DNA of 20,931 bases, taken from NCBI GenBank assembly GCA_015485895.1, contig WFSR01000065.1:1-20931 (forward strand), in the 5' to 3' direction. How positions within the stretch are numbered: position 1 is the first letter of the stretch; each line of letters opens with the position of its first letter. The notes under the pieces were generated by a model. The model saw nothing but the letters and a program-made list of their open reading frames with translations. It was not told where the DNA came from and did not search any database. A program made the translations under genes and the position numbers. This document shows positions 7,340 through 15,441 of the stretch, one piece after another. The stretch is from Candidatus Microgenomates bacterium. GTDB taxonomy: Bacteria > Patescibacteriota > Microgenomatia > UBA12405 > UBA6130.

Positions 7340-8104
7340 TTAGGATTTAGAGTTTTGTTTCTCCCATAATCTGGCATAAGTAACAAACCGACTAAACATC
7401 TGAAAAATAACCTCGATTATTCCAACTGTTCCGTCGCGAAAACCTTGTTGCTTAATGCCCCGCTGCCATAATTCGGTTAACATCATTCTCAAAATCCGCC
7501 ACCAAGTCACCGGCGGATGATGGGCCCGGTATAATTCTTCTGCTTCCAGGCGGGACCAGGCAATTGTTTTGGCAACCATTGAAGTTAGATCACGGTGGGT
7601 ATAGTGTTTTAACGGAGCTTGCAAAAGCTTCAGCTCGCCCTTAAAAACAGGCTCTTCGTGCAATTTGCCCCGCCATTTTTTTAAGGCTTTTTTCCAAAAC
7701 AAGCGCTTAACATAATCTGGCCAAGAGCCTCCCCAACGCACTCGGTGCCCCAAATAATAATTTTCTCTGGGAACAGCGTAGGCAACAACATTTTTCTCAG
7801 GAGGTTGCTTTATAATTTTTAAAATTGCATTTCTCAATTTCGGCGTAATCCGTTCGTCAGCATCAAGATAGAAAATCCAGGCGCCCTTCGCCTTTTTAAT
7901 TGCCTCAGTCCGCCAGCGGGAAAATTCCAGCCTTTTATCACTGGTTCGCCAAACTTTTGCCCCTAAAGCGCTGGCTACTTCCCTTGTCCTATCTTCAGAA
8001 TTGCTGTCTAAAACAATAACTTCATCGGCAAATTTAGCCGAACGGATAGCATCCCCGATTAGCTTTTCTTCATTTTTGGCAATAATTATTACGCTCAACC
8101 TCAC
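7340..8104 (-). CDS. WaaE/LgtF-like GT2 glycosyltransferase
   Basis: A 254-residue GT-A enzyme of the WaaE/KdtX type (beta-1,4-glucosyltransferase-like). Motifs: LSVIIIAKNEE (3-13), EVIVLDSNSEDRT (28-40), IFYLDADERI (77-86), GGSWPDYVKRLFW (125-137), GKLHEEPV (146-153) and GFRDGTVG (221-228). In this group, DAD binds the metal and the WPD and LHE regions are typical. The start codon is GTG at 8104; no closer ATG keeps the MRLSVII strand. It heads the second operon, opposite the mntA gene across 55 bp. The C-terminus stops right after WEKQ and runs into the AT-rich tract by the S23 gene, whereas its paralogue at 9976 continues about 55 residues further, so a late truncation is possible. Confidence 0.9.
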   Translation of the reverse strand: MRLSVIIIAKNEEKLIGDAIRSAKFADEVIVLDSNSEDRTREVASALGAKVWRTSDKRLEFSRWRTEAIKKAKGAWIFYLDADERITPKLRNAILKIIKQPPEKNVVAYAVPRENYYLGHRVRWGGSWPDYVKRLFWKKALKKWRGKLHEEPVFKGELKLLQAPLKHYTHRDLTSMVAKTIAWSRLEAEELYRAHHPPVTWWRILRMMLTELWQRGIKQQGFRDGTVGIIEVIFQMFSRFVTYARLWEKQNSKS

Positions 8105-8159
8105 AGTTGTAGTTTAACATTTCTATTCTCAATCTCCTACATTTCTGCTACAATAAATT
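8105..8159. promoter_or_regulatory. Divergent intergenic region with probable mntA promoter
   Basis: This 55-bp gap separates mntA (plus) from the second glycan operon (minus). On the plus strand an extended -10, TGCTACAAT (8146-8154), follows a weak -35 TTCTCA (8126-8131) at 17 bp. The -10 ends 5 bases before the mntA ATG and there is no Shine-Dalgarno, so the message would be nearly leaderless. On the minus strand TGTTAAACT just before the GTG at 8104 is a weak extended -10 candidate without a convincing -35. Some promoter for each direction must lie here or inside the flanking genes. Confidence 0.45.
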
Positions 8160-8585
8160 ATGGAAACCAGCAAAATTATCGACCAAAAAGCCCTTAAGAG
8201 CATCCTTCAAAACCATCCCAGCGTTCTGGCTGCTTATTTAATCGGCTCGGTGGCCGAAAAGCGAGAGCGCAACGACAGCGATCTCGACATCGTTTTATTG
8301 GTCGACAAAAATTTTGATCCCCATTCTTTTGGTTCTCTTTATCAAAAGATTAACCAGCTTATTCGTCATCCCAATTTGGATCTTAGAATTGCTAATCTTC
8401 AAAATACTGACCCCCTCTTTCTTTTTCAATTACTAAAAGGAGAACTCCTTTTTACCCGCGACCAAGCAGAACAGATCCAACTAGAAACACGAATTATGAA
8501 ACTTTATTACGATAACCAACATTTACGCGATATTTTTCATCATTATTTGAACCAGCGGCTAAAAGAAGGTACTTATGGTCAATAA
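8160..8585 (+). CDS. mntA: MntA-type minimal nucleotidyltransferase antitoxin
   Basis: A 141-residue protein with the minimal nucleotidyltransferase (MNT) fold. The signature GSX10DXD is exact: G29-S30 then D41 and D43 in IGSVAEKRERNDSDLDIVLL. In characterised MntA-HepT pairs this enzyme neutralises HepT by transferring AMP from ATP to a tyrosine beside the RNase site. The next gene is a HEPN protein whose start overlaps this stop by 11 bp, the standard two-gene module with antitoxin first. It is transcribed against both surrounding glycan operons and is probably driven from the short gap upstream. The remaining C-terminal part (about 90-141) is helical and unremarkable. The pair probably serves as an anti-phage or maintenance module rather than in sugar metabolism. 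Confidence 0.92.
   Translation: METSKIIDQKALKSILQNHPSVLAAYLIGSVAEKRERNDSDLDIVLLVDKNFDPHSFGSLYQKINQLIRHPNLDLRIANLQNTDPLFLFQLLKGELLFTRDQAEQIQLETRIMKLYYDNQHLRDIFHHYLNQRLKEGTYGQ
8559..8574 (+). promoter_or_regulatory. Shine-Dalgarno of hepT within the end of mntA
   Basis: AAAAGAAGGT lies inside the last mntA codons about 6 bases before the hepT ATG at 8575. It is one of the few clear Shine-Dalgarno sequences in the window and fixes the hepT start. Confidence 0.6.
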
Positions 8586-9027
8586 AAACATCATTTATCG
8601 CTACCTAGAAAGCCTCGAACATTCAATTAGAAAACTGAAAAACATGGACTTAACCATGGAAATGATTACTGGCGACGAAGATATTCAGGACCTTGTCGAC
8701 CGACGAATGCAAAAAGCAATCGAAACATGCATCGACATTGCCGCCCATATTGTAGCTACTGAAAAATTGGGCCCGGCAGAAACCTCCTCTGCCTTATTTC
8801 AGCTATTAGCCAAACAAAATATTATTCCCCGCCAATTGGCAAAACAATTAGGAAAAGCTGTGGGGCTAAGAAACATCCTTGTCCATGAATATACTCAAAT
8901 CGACTACCAGCTTGCTTATAACGATTTGGACAAGAAACTGGCCGATCTTTCTCTATTTGTTCAGCATATTCAAAAATATCTTACCGCCAACTTCCCCGGC
9001 CAAAACGCCGGAGATAAAAATCTTTGA
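8575..9027 (+). CDS. hepT: HepT-type HEPN toxin (DUF86 RNase)
   Basis: A 150-residue all-helical HEPN protein. The catalytic RX4HXY motif is intact: R99, H104 and Y106 in GLRNILVHEYTQID. Upstream helices contain MQKAIETCIDIAAHIVATE, the usual DUF86 pattern. Known for the family: a metal-independent RNase toxin; in the Shewanella pair the tyrosine of this motif is AMPylated by MntA, so Y106 is the likely modified residue here. Both partners keep their key residues, so the pair looks functional. The last 16 codons (8981-9027) overlap the end of a GT2 gene on the other strand, with no space for a separate terminator between them. The C-terminal NFPGQNAGDKNL is probably outside the HEPN core. Confidence 0.92.
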   Translation: MVNKNIIYRYLESLEHSIRKLKNMDLTMEMITGDEDIQDLVDRRMQKAIETCIDIAAHIVATEKLGPAETSSALFQLLAKQNIIPRQLAKQLGKAVGLRNILVHEYTQIDYQLAYNDLDKKLADLSLFVQHIQKYLTANFPGQNAGDKNL

Positions 9028-9979
9028 TTCCTCTTCTTTGCCATTCTCGCCCCAAAAACAGCAGGCGAACACTTTCCCGCAAAAGGGCTAACTTCGCCCG
9101 CCAAGGTGCCCAACGCATGCCGAAAAGTAAGCGATTACGGGCTATGAAATAATCCTGTAAAGCTCCTCCGACTTGGGACGAGCCAGCATTGAAATGCCAA
9201 ATCACGCCGCCGGGAACATACCACACTTGCCACCCCTGCTGTTTAACTCGTTGCGACCAATCGGCATCTTCGTAATACATAAAATAGCGCGCGTCTAAAA
9301 GCCCGACCTTCTCCCAAACCTCCTTTTTAGCTAGCAGCAAGCAGCCACTAGCCATATCTACCTGAACCGGCCTTTCGTACTGGCCTCTATCCACTTCATC
9401 CACTCCCCTATTGGTTCCTACTACATTAGCCCAGTCAATTTTGCCCCCTACCGCCCAAATAACCCGGCCTTTCTCGGCAGAGCGATATTTCTGCTGATAT
9501 TCATAACCAGGAGCAAAAAATATTTTAGTAGTGGCCACCCCCACCCGACGATGCTTAGCTAAGAATTGGGCTAACGGTTCCCAAAAGTGATTACCAACCA
9601 AAACATCATTATTAAGAAGTCCAATATAATCAAAACCTTTTCGCAAAGCCCAATTAATGCCAACATTATTACCGGCGGCAAATCCTAAATTGGCAGTATT
9701 TTTGATAATATGGATATCTACCCCTTTTATCACTTCAGCTAATTTTTGGGCCCGTTGAGCTACCGGGACTGACTGATCCTGGGAGGCGTTATCAACCACC
9801 ACTAAGGTAACCCTGTGCTTCAGCGGCCACTGGGGCATCTTTATTTTTTGGCGCCACTCTGTCTCTGGTAACTTTTGCCAAAGTTGGGGAGAAAACTGAG
9901 CCAAAAAGGAAAGAAGGGCCTTTTCTAAAAACCGTTCGGCATTGTACGCTAAAAGAATAATAGCAATATTTGTTTTCAT
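8981..9979 (-). CDS. GT2-family (WbbL/rhamnosyltransferase-like) glycosyltransferase
   Basis: A 332-residue GT-A enzyme. Motifs: IAIILLAYNAERFLEKAL (5-22), VTLVVVDNASQDQS (57-70), NTANLGFAAGNNVG (94-107), GLLNNDVL (120-127) and FMYYEDADWSQRVKQQGW (233-250), followed by WHFNAGSSQVGG. The loop between the first strand and DNAS is longer than usual (about residues 28-56). It is the last gene of the first operon. The start at 9979 sits in an ATGA overlap with the preceding GT2; the stop at 8981 lies 47 bp inside hepT on the opposite strand. Likely adds a sugar to a lipid-linked glycan at the cytoplasmic face; substrate not readable. Confidence 0.9.
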   Translation of the reverse strand: MKTNIAIILLAYNAERFLEKALLSFLAQFSPQLWQKLPETEWRQKIKMPQWPLKHRVTLVVVDNASQDQSVPVAQRAQKLAEVIKGVDIHIIKNTANLGFAAGNNVGINWALRKGFDYIGLLNNDVLVGNHFWEPLAQFLAKHRRVGVATTKIFFAPGYEYQQKYRSAEKGRVIWAVGGKIDWANVVGTNRGVDEVDRGQYERPVQVDMASGCLLLAKKEVWEKVGLLDARYFMYYEDADWSQRVKQQGWQVWYVPGGVIWHFNAGSSQVGGALQDYFIARNRLLFGMRWAPWRAKLALLRESVRLLFLGREWQRRGIKDFYLRRFGRGSWR

Positions 9980-10908
9980 CGGCTAAGCCACCATTGTTGC
10001 CATTTTGCCAAAATCCGTCCCGGCCATTGTTTTAACCCCCGCTGATTGCCCCACCGCCAGCGGTTAAACCAATAAAGTGCCTCTCCCAATCCTTGCCGGA
10101 AAAGCTGGCTTAGTTTATGCGGCTCTACATTGCGCTCCTTAAAACGCTGTTTTTCCCAAACCTTTAAGTAAACCAAAGCCGTGGCATAACTCTGCAAAAG
10201 AGCTAAAGCCAACCCGTGAACACCATCGCGATAACCTTGACCAGCAAAGAAACGGCTCAAAAATTCCCCCAACGGTTTTAAAAGCAAATCACTATAATTT
10301 AAAACGTACTTTTTTTCTTTAATCAATTCGTTAGCTTGGACCTCGGCATAGCGGCGGCTGCGGTCCAAAAATTGGTCAAGGGTACGGTAATTATAATGGA
10401 GAATAGCAAAGCGCTCGCTATCAGGCAAAGTGTAAATTTTACCTTTTAAGATTGGCTTTTGATGAATCTGCTTGGGCCATTTCACTTTCCCCTTTTTGAA
10501 GAAACGGGGTAGATAATCAGGCCACCAGCGTGAATTTTGAATCCACTTGCCAAAGATAATATTTTTACGGGGAATCAAAACATAATCAATGTCCTGATGG
10601 GGCTTGCTAGCAATTTGGCGAAGTTTGCGGGCTAAAGTGCGGCCAATCTTTTCATCAGCGTCTAAAATCAAAATCCAGCGTCCTTTTGCCTTGCTAAGGG
10701 CAAAATTGCGAGCTGGTTCTACATAGCCTACCCGGCTGTAAAGAAATACCCGAGCTCCAAATTCTTCAGCAATCACCCGGGTGCGATCATCGCTATGCAT
10801 ATCCACAACTACAATCTCGTCGGCAAAGTTCTTCACCGATTGAAGGCAACGGGGAAGATTCTTTTCCTCATTTAAAGTATTAACAACGACGGAAATCAAT
10901 GGCCTCAT
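9976..10908 (-). CDS. WaaE/LgtF-like GT2 glycosyltransferase
   Basis: A 310-residue paralogue of the GT2 at 7340-8104. It shares ISVVVNTLNEEKNL near the start, EIVVVDMHSDDRT (about 31-43), ILDADEKIGR (81-90), SRWWPDYLPRFFKKG (126-140), QIHQKP in place of LHEEP, and GYRDGVHG (225-232). About 55 extra C-terminal residues are rich in Trp and Arg (YWFNRWRWGNQRG). I chose ATG 10908; a GTG two codons upstream (10914) is also possible. The gap to the upstream gene is about 17 bp. Probable cytoplasmic hexosyltransferase; the two WaaE-like copies sit on either side of the toxin-antitoxin pair. Confidence 0.9.
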   Translation of the reverse strand: MRPLISVVVNTLNEEKNLPRCLQSVKNFADEIVVVDMHSDDRTRVIAEEFGARVFLYSRVGYVEPARNFALSKAKGRWILILDADEKIGRTLARKLRQIASKPHQDIDYVLIPRKNIIFGKWIQNSRWWPDYLPRFFKKGKVKWPKQIHQKPILKGKIYTLPDSERFAILHYNYRTLDQFLDRSRRYAEVQANELIKEKKYVLNYSDLLLKPLGEFLSRFFAGQGYRDGVHGLALALLQSYATALVYLKVWEKQRFKERNVEPHKLSQLFRQGLGEALYWFNRWRWGNQRGLKQWPGRILAKWQQWWLSR

Positions 10909-10925
10909 TTTCACAATATTAGTGA

Positions 10926-13900
10926 TTATCTCATCACCTTGTATATTTTAACCTGTCCGTTATTAAAAATCATCTTTACTCCCAAATCACCAGGAGACAA
11001 GGGCAATTTTTGCTCATTAACTAAGTAGATATAACCAATTTTATTGTTTATTAAAAAACCACGTCCCCAAATTGCATCCCGGCTTTGGAAAAACTGCTTA
11101 GTTTGGGCTTTCCTTTCCTGCCAAGGATAGCCAGTAATATCCAAATTCATTTCGTCTTCTAAAAATACCGGCTGGCCAGTAAAGGCGGCCACATAGCTGG
11201 TGCTTTCGTATAAATAAAGCGGTAAAGGAGGCCTCAAACCATTTTTGGCGAATTTATTATAAGGAAAAGTTAAAACTATACCTTCAGGCCGTCTAGCCAA
11301 AAAAGATAAGCCCTCCAATTCATAATAAGGAAGAGCTGTAGGAGGAATATCCCCTAGGTAGCCCCTCAAAGATGCAAATGTGGTAGGCAAGGTTAGAAAA
11401 AGAAGAGGAACAACCACCAGCCAACGACGTTTTTCTGTTAATCGAGCTAAAAAAACAGCAAAGTAGAAATTGCTAAAGAACAAGAAATAATAAAAGAACT
11501 GGATAGTATTCCAAGTAGTCCCTCTTTGAACAAAAAGCAAGGGAAATAAGAAAGAGAAAACGAGAACAAAACCGACTAGAACATCGAAATCTTCCAGCTT
11601 CCTAGTTGCCAGTTTTTTAATTATCTCAACACCGCCCAAAATACGGGTGCCCATGTTACCCAACGCAAAAACAACTATCAGTCCTAATTCTAAAAGAAGT
11701 AAAAATGGCAATTTCCATGACCACCAATGCGCTGCTAGGTTTATCCGTAAAGCAGCCAGGCGGGGAAAATAAAGTTTATCCAGTGATTCGATCATTGAGT
11801 GGGCAAACCAAAACGGATGAAAAACAAGCTCCGACCGGTGCGAAAGAGCTCCCACGCCCAACAAGAAGAGAATCGACACCGTGCCGCTAACTACCCAAAC
11901 CCAGAAATCAAAATTATTTTTCTCCTGTTTGACAAAACGTTGCCATAACCACCAACAAAACAAAGCAAGGCCAATCAAAATGCTCGCATATACCTTGATT
12001 ATGGTCAACACACTTAGGAAGATACCTAAAAGCACACCGCTTTGCCAGTTGTTTGATTTTCTCATTTTAATCCAGAAAAGAAAACCAACAAGCAAAAAAA
12101 CCAAAGACAACGCATAAGGAGGATTGATTAAAGTTGAAATTGACTGCATCGACCAAAAAAGTGATTCGCCACCAAGGGTGCCATTGCGTAGTAGAGTTAC
12201 CACCCATCCTAAAGACCCGGCAAAGTAATTTAAAAAAGCAAACCAAAAGCCCACCCAGTAATGCTTAGTAACTGTTTTTCCCAAGTAAAAACTTAAAAAG
12301 CCAATTGAAACGGCTAAAAGCAGGGGAAATAAGCGAAAATACACATCTAAAAATGATAGTGATAATAATTTAGCCGTCCAGCCAGCGAGAAAATCAAATC
12401 CCCAGTGATAGTTCTGCAGCACTGTTCCGGCAAAAACTGGATTTCGGGGCGGTAAATGACGAACAACTTGTTGCATTAATGCTAAATGCCAAACACCATC
12501 ATGCCCGTTTGGCCCCCAAAACCCCAGCCCGAAACTATACAGACGACCGCTTCTAACCATTGTCAGGGAAAGCACCCCTCCTCCTAAAAGAATTAAGATC
12601 GCAACTACTAGAGGTGGTTTGAAAAGTTTGAAACTCGCCAAAACTACCAGGACAGCAACCATAGTCAGGACCCACCAATGACTTACAAAAAGGCGACCGG
12701 CTCTCCGAGAGGACAATAATTTTAGATCCCAACTATGGGGTTTGCCAATCTTCCGAACAGAGTCAATCTCAGGGGGAACATTCCAGTAAAGTTTATGAGT
12801 TAGATTTTTACTTACTAGGTAAGGATCCGGCCAAACTGGTTGGTAGTAGCGAAGGTCTCTAACTAGCCATACGTCCCCCTTGTCCTTTACCAAACCTATT
12901 CTTCGATGAATATCCATCAACCACTCAGCCTCTCTGCCAGTTCCCAAAGGGTCCTGGCCACCTATTTGACTAGAAGGTGATAGATGAGGAAAAGCACGTT
13001 TATACCAAGCAGCAAACTCTGAAGCGGTGACAAAGGCGACCCCTTTCTCCTCCAGAACTTTTATTTGCTTTTCAAATTCTCCGCCATATTTTTCTATATC
13101 ATTGTCGTTTTCCAATCCCACCGTTAGTTGGCCAAAATTACCTTTTTGGGGGAAAAGATACAAATCAGCCAGTTTGGAAAAATAATCAATACCCAAATGA
13201 TGATAGGTTAGATAATCATTCGCCTGGATACTAAAAGTGCTATCAAAGACGCTTGGCCCATAACCATTCAAGGGGTCTCTAGCCGCCCACCATAAGACTA
13301 CCGCTCCTAGTTTATCCTTTTCATTTGCAGCTGGAATTAGCAAATTTTCACGCGAGGGGTAAAATGGTACTCCCCACCACCCTCCCCAAATTTGATAACC
13401 ATCAGTAGAAAACTGATCGGTGCAAACAAGAATCGCTTGAATGTGGTACTTTTGCTTAACCAAGCTTGCTGTGTAGGGGTCAACATGCCAAGCTCCAACC
13501 GTCTTGGGATAATAACCAAAAGTTTCCTTGAATTTATTAAAAGCCGTCCTGACCAATTTCTTTCTTTCATCCAGGTTATATCCCGAAAGAAAAACCTGGC
13601 TAGCCAAACTCCAACTCCCTTTGGATACATACCTCACTTCAGAATGCTCAGCCCAAGAGGGTGTCACTTCTAAAAAGATACCTAGCTCATCGTTTCGAAA
13701 TTTCTTCTTAGCAAAAAAATCTGACATCTCCGGGCTAAACAGAACATCTGGTCTCAATAACCAAGTTGCTTTAATATTCCTCTCTTGAAGAATGCGCTTT
13801 TGAAGAATAACAAAATCTTTAGGCGCCTGGCGTTTTAATTGCCAAAAATCATTCCCTCGGACGGGATTGATGATCACTACAAATCGCTGGTCACTGGCAT

Positions 13901-13988
13901 AAACTAGCTCCGTCGCCATCACCAAATACCCTAAGGCACCGGCTACCAGGACCAGAAAAAGAGACAACAATTTTCCCTTAAGCCTCAT
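10926..13988 (-). CDS. Fusion of an extracytoplasmic deacetylase/hydrolase-like domain to a GT-C-like membrane domain
   Basis: A 1020-residue membrane protein. One N-terminal helix (about 6-28) leads to a ~400-residue domain outside the membrane, starting RFVVIINPVRGNDFW (35-49). Its KRILQERNIKATWLL, ELGIFLEVTPSWAEHS (101-116) and FGYYPKTVGAWHVDPY (157-172) recall NodB-like polysaccharide deacetylase or GH57-type barrels, but I do not see the canonical Asp-Asp-His-His metal site, so activity is uncertain. From about 436 it is polytopic. Residues 494-537 (NGHDGVWHLALMQQVVRHLP and QNYHWGFDFLAGW) resemble the first outer loop of GT-C enzymes. A soluble tail (about 870-1020) ends GQVKIYKVMR. ATG 13988 gives an 11-bp overlap with the flippase gene; an in-frame start at 14033 is less likely. 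Confidence 0.8.
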   Translation of the reverse strand: MRLKGKLLSLFLVLVAGALGYLVMATELVYASDQRFVVIINPVRGNDFWQLKRQAPKDFVILQKRILQERNIKATWLLRPDVLFSPEMSDFFAKKKFRNDELGIFLEVTPSWAEHSEVRYVSKGSWSLASQVFLSGYNLDERKKLVRTAFNKFKETFGYYPKTVGAWHVDPYTASLVKQKYHIQAILVCTDQFSTDGYQIWGGWWGVPFYPSRENLLIPAANEKDKLGAVVLWWAARDPLNGYGPSVFDSTFSIQANDYLTYHHLGIDYFSKLADLYLFPQKGNFGQLTVGLENDNDIEKYGGEFEKQIKVLEEKGVAFVTASEFAAWYKRAFPHLSPSSQIGGQDPLGTGREAEWLMDIHRRIGLVKDKGDVWLVRDLRYYQPVWPDPYLVSKNLTHKLYWNVPPEIDSVRKIGKPHSWDLKLLSSRRAGRLFVSHWWVLTMVAVLVVLASFKLFKPPLVVAILILLGGGVLSLTMVRSGRLYSFGLGFWGPNGHDGVWHLALMQQVVRHLPPRNPVFAGTVLQNYHWGFDFLAGWTAKLLSLSFLDVYFRLFPLLLAVSIGFLSFYLGKTVTKHYWVGFWFAFLNYFAGSLGWVVTLLRNGTLGGESLFWSMQSISTLINPPYALSLVFLLVGFLFWIKMRKSNNWQSGVLLGIFLSVLTIIKVYASILIGLALFCWWLWQRFVKQEKNNFDFWVWVVSGTVSILFLLGVGALSHRSELVFHPFWFAHSMIESLDKLYFPRLAALRINLAAHWWSWKLPFLLLLELGLIVVFALGNMGTRILGGVEIIKKLATRKLEDFDVLVGFVLVFSFLFPLLFVQRGTTWNTIQFFYYFLFFSNFYFAVFLARLTEKRRWLVVVPLLFLTLPTTFASLRGYLGDIPPTALPYYELEGLSFLARRPEGIVLTFPYNKFAKNGLRPPLPLYLYESTSYVAAFTGQPVFLEDEMNLDITGYPWQERKAQTKQFFQSRDAIWGRGFLINNKIGYIYLVNEQKLPLSPGDLGVKMIFNNGQVKIYKVMR

Positions 13989-15441
13989 TTTTAATCGTCT
14001 GCCGAAGAGAAGAATAAAGCCAGAGTAACTCATCGCGGGCTAACAGCCAGGCCAAGCCAAGATAAAGGCCGCCGCCGATAACAATTATTAATAGCAAATT
14101 AAGTAATGTTGGCAATAAATTCAGCATTAACAACAAAACCACCATTACCATACTCGCTGTTGCCAAAAAAGGGCGCCAAAGAACAACAATGATAGAAAGA
14201 CCTAAAGAACGGTACGCCCAATACCAAACGCCCACCGAAGTTGCCGAAACAAGCATTAAACCAAAAGCAGCCCCATTAGCCCCCCAAGATTTGGCCAAGA
14301 AAGGAACTAAAAGCCAGGTCAACCCTGTCCAAAAGATCATCAGGTAAAATGTCCAATGCACCTTACCAATAGCGTTAAAAGCATTGGTAATTGGAGTGGT
14401 TACCAAACCAAAACCAGCATTGACAATATAAAACCAAAAGGGTACTAAAGCCACCTGCCATTTATGATATTTGGGCCAAAGATGGACAACCCAAGGCATC
14501 ACCAAAGCTAGGCCTGCCAGCAAAGGAAAGGCCAGAAAGGCAAGCAGGCTAATACTTTTAGCTAAAGCCCGGCGCAACCATTGCTGGCGAGTTTGTAAAC
14601 GAGCATAGGCCGGGAAGGTTACCCGGATAACCTGGTCCATAAAAAAGCGCAACGGAAATTGGGCCCAACGCTGCGACCACCCCAAAATACCAATCCCATC
14701 GCTCCCCAAGATACCCCAGAGAACAATATTCATCACCCTATCTTTTGCCAACGCCAAAAGAGAGTTTGTCTGAAAAGGAACACCAAAATGAAGCAAATCT
14801 CTAATTGCTTTTAGATGAAAATTGAAACCAAGAGACCAAGGGGCAAAAAGATACATTAAAGTTACACCCACGATTGCCCGACCAATTACCGCCACCGCCC
14901 AGCTGTACAACCCAAAACCTTGCCAAGCCAAGATTACCGCCAGGGTAGTAAAAGTTATTTGCTCGCTTAAATCCACCAGGGCAATTTTTTCGAAGGCCAT
15001 TTCCCTCTCTAAAAGCACCGAGGGAATAGTTTTTAGGGACGCTAAAAAAAATCCCCCCAAAAGGGCATAAAACAGCCAAACTGCCGACCCGCTAAAATGA
15101 AACTTTTGCTCCAGCCAGGGCAGAAGCAAAACAGAAATAATAATTGTCAAAATAACAAGGATCTGCTGAACGGTAAAAGTAGCCCTTGTTTCTTTTAATT
15201 TAGGCTTTTCTTTTTTCTGAATTAATGCCGCCGCCAATCCAATATCAGAAAAATATCCCAAAAAACCAACCACCTCCGAAACTGCCCAAAAAATTCCCAG
15301 CTCCCACCTTTTAAGGAAAGCGGAAAGAAAGATAAATCCTAAAAAAGAAATTGGCTGGCCGATAAGGTTGCGGAGAATTAAAACTCCAGCTCCCCGCAAG
15401 GCTTTCCTTTTTATTTTTCCCAAGTCTTTTTCAGAAACCAT
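13978..15441 (-). CDS. Wzx-like polysaccharide flippase (MOP superfamily)
   Basis: A 487-residue, almost entirely hydrophobic protein with about 12-14 membrane helices. The start VSEKDLGKIKRKALRGAGVL then LRNLIGQPISFLGFIFLSAF is the usual cytoplasmic tail and first helix of oligosaccharide flippases. Later SDIGLAAALIQKK, LLHFGVPFQTNSLLALAKDR and TFPAYARLQ fit the PST/MviN-like MOP exporters. Known role: moving undecaprenyl-pyrophosphate-linked repeat units to the outer face. This is the step linking the cytoplasmic GT2/GT4 enzymes to the LCP ligase. ATG 15441 is chosen because it directly precedes the basic tail; the frame extends to 15474. It overlaps the upstream membrane protein by 31 bp. 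Confidence 0.9.
   Translation of the reverse strand: MVSEKDLGKIKRKALRGAGVLILRNLIGQPISFLGFIFLSAFLKRWELGIFWAVSEVVGFLGYFSDIGLAAALIQKKEKPKLKETRATFTVQQILVILTIIISVLLLPWLEQKFHFSGSAVWLFYALLGGFFLASLKTIPSVLLEREMAFEKIALVDLSEQITFTTLAVILAWQGFGLYSWAVAVIGRAIVGVTLMYLFAPWSLGFNFHLKAIRDLLHFGVPFQTNSLLALAKDRVMNIVLWGILGSDGIGILGWSQRWAQFPLRFFMDQVIRVTFPAYARLQTRQQWLRRALAKSISLLAFLAFPLLAGLALVMPWVVHLWPKYHKWQVALVPFWFYIVNAGFGLVTTPITNAFNAIGKVHWTFYLMIFWTGLTWLLVPFLAKSWGANGAAFGLMLVSATSVGVWYWAYRSLGLSIIVVLWRPFLATASMVMVVLLLMLNLLPTLLNLLLIIVIGGGLYLGLAWLLARDELLWLYSSLRQTIKNEA

Noticed and set aside
8996..9011. CCGGC/GCCGG hairpin as a bidirectional terminator
   Set aside because: The stem is only 5 bp, inside both coding ends, and no T-run follows in either direction.
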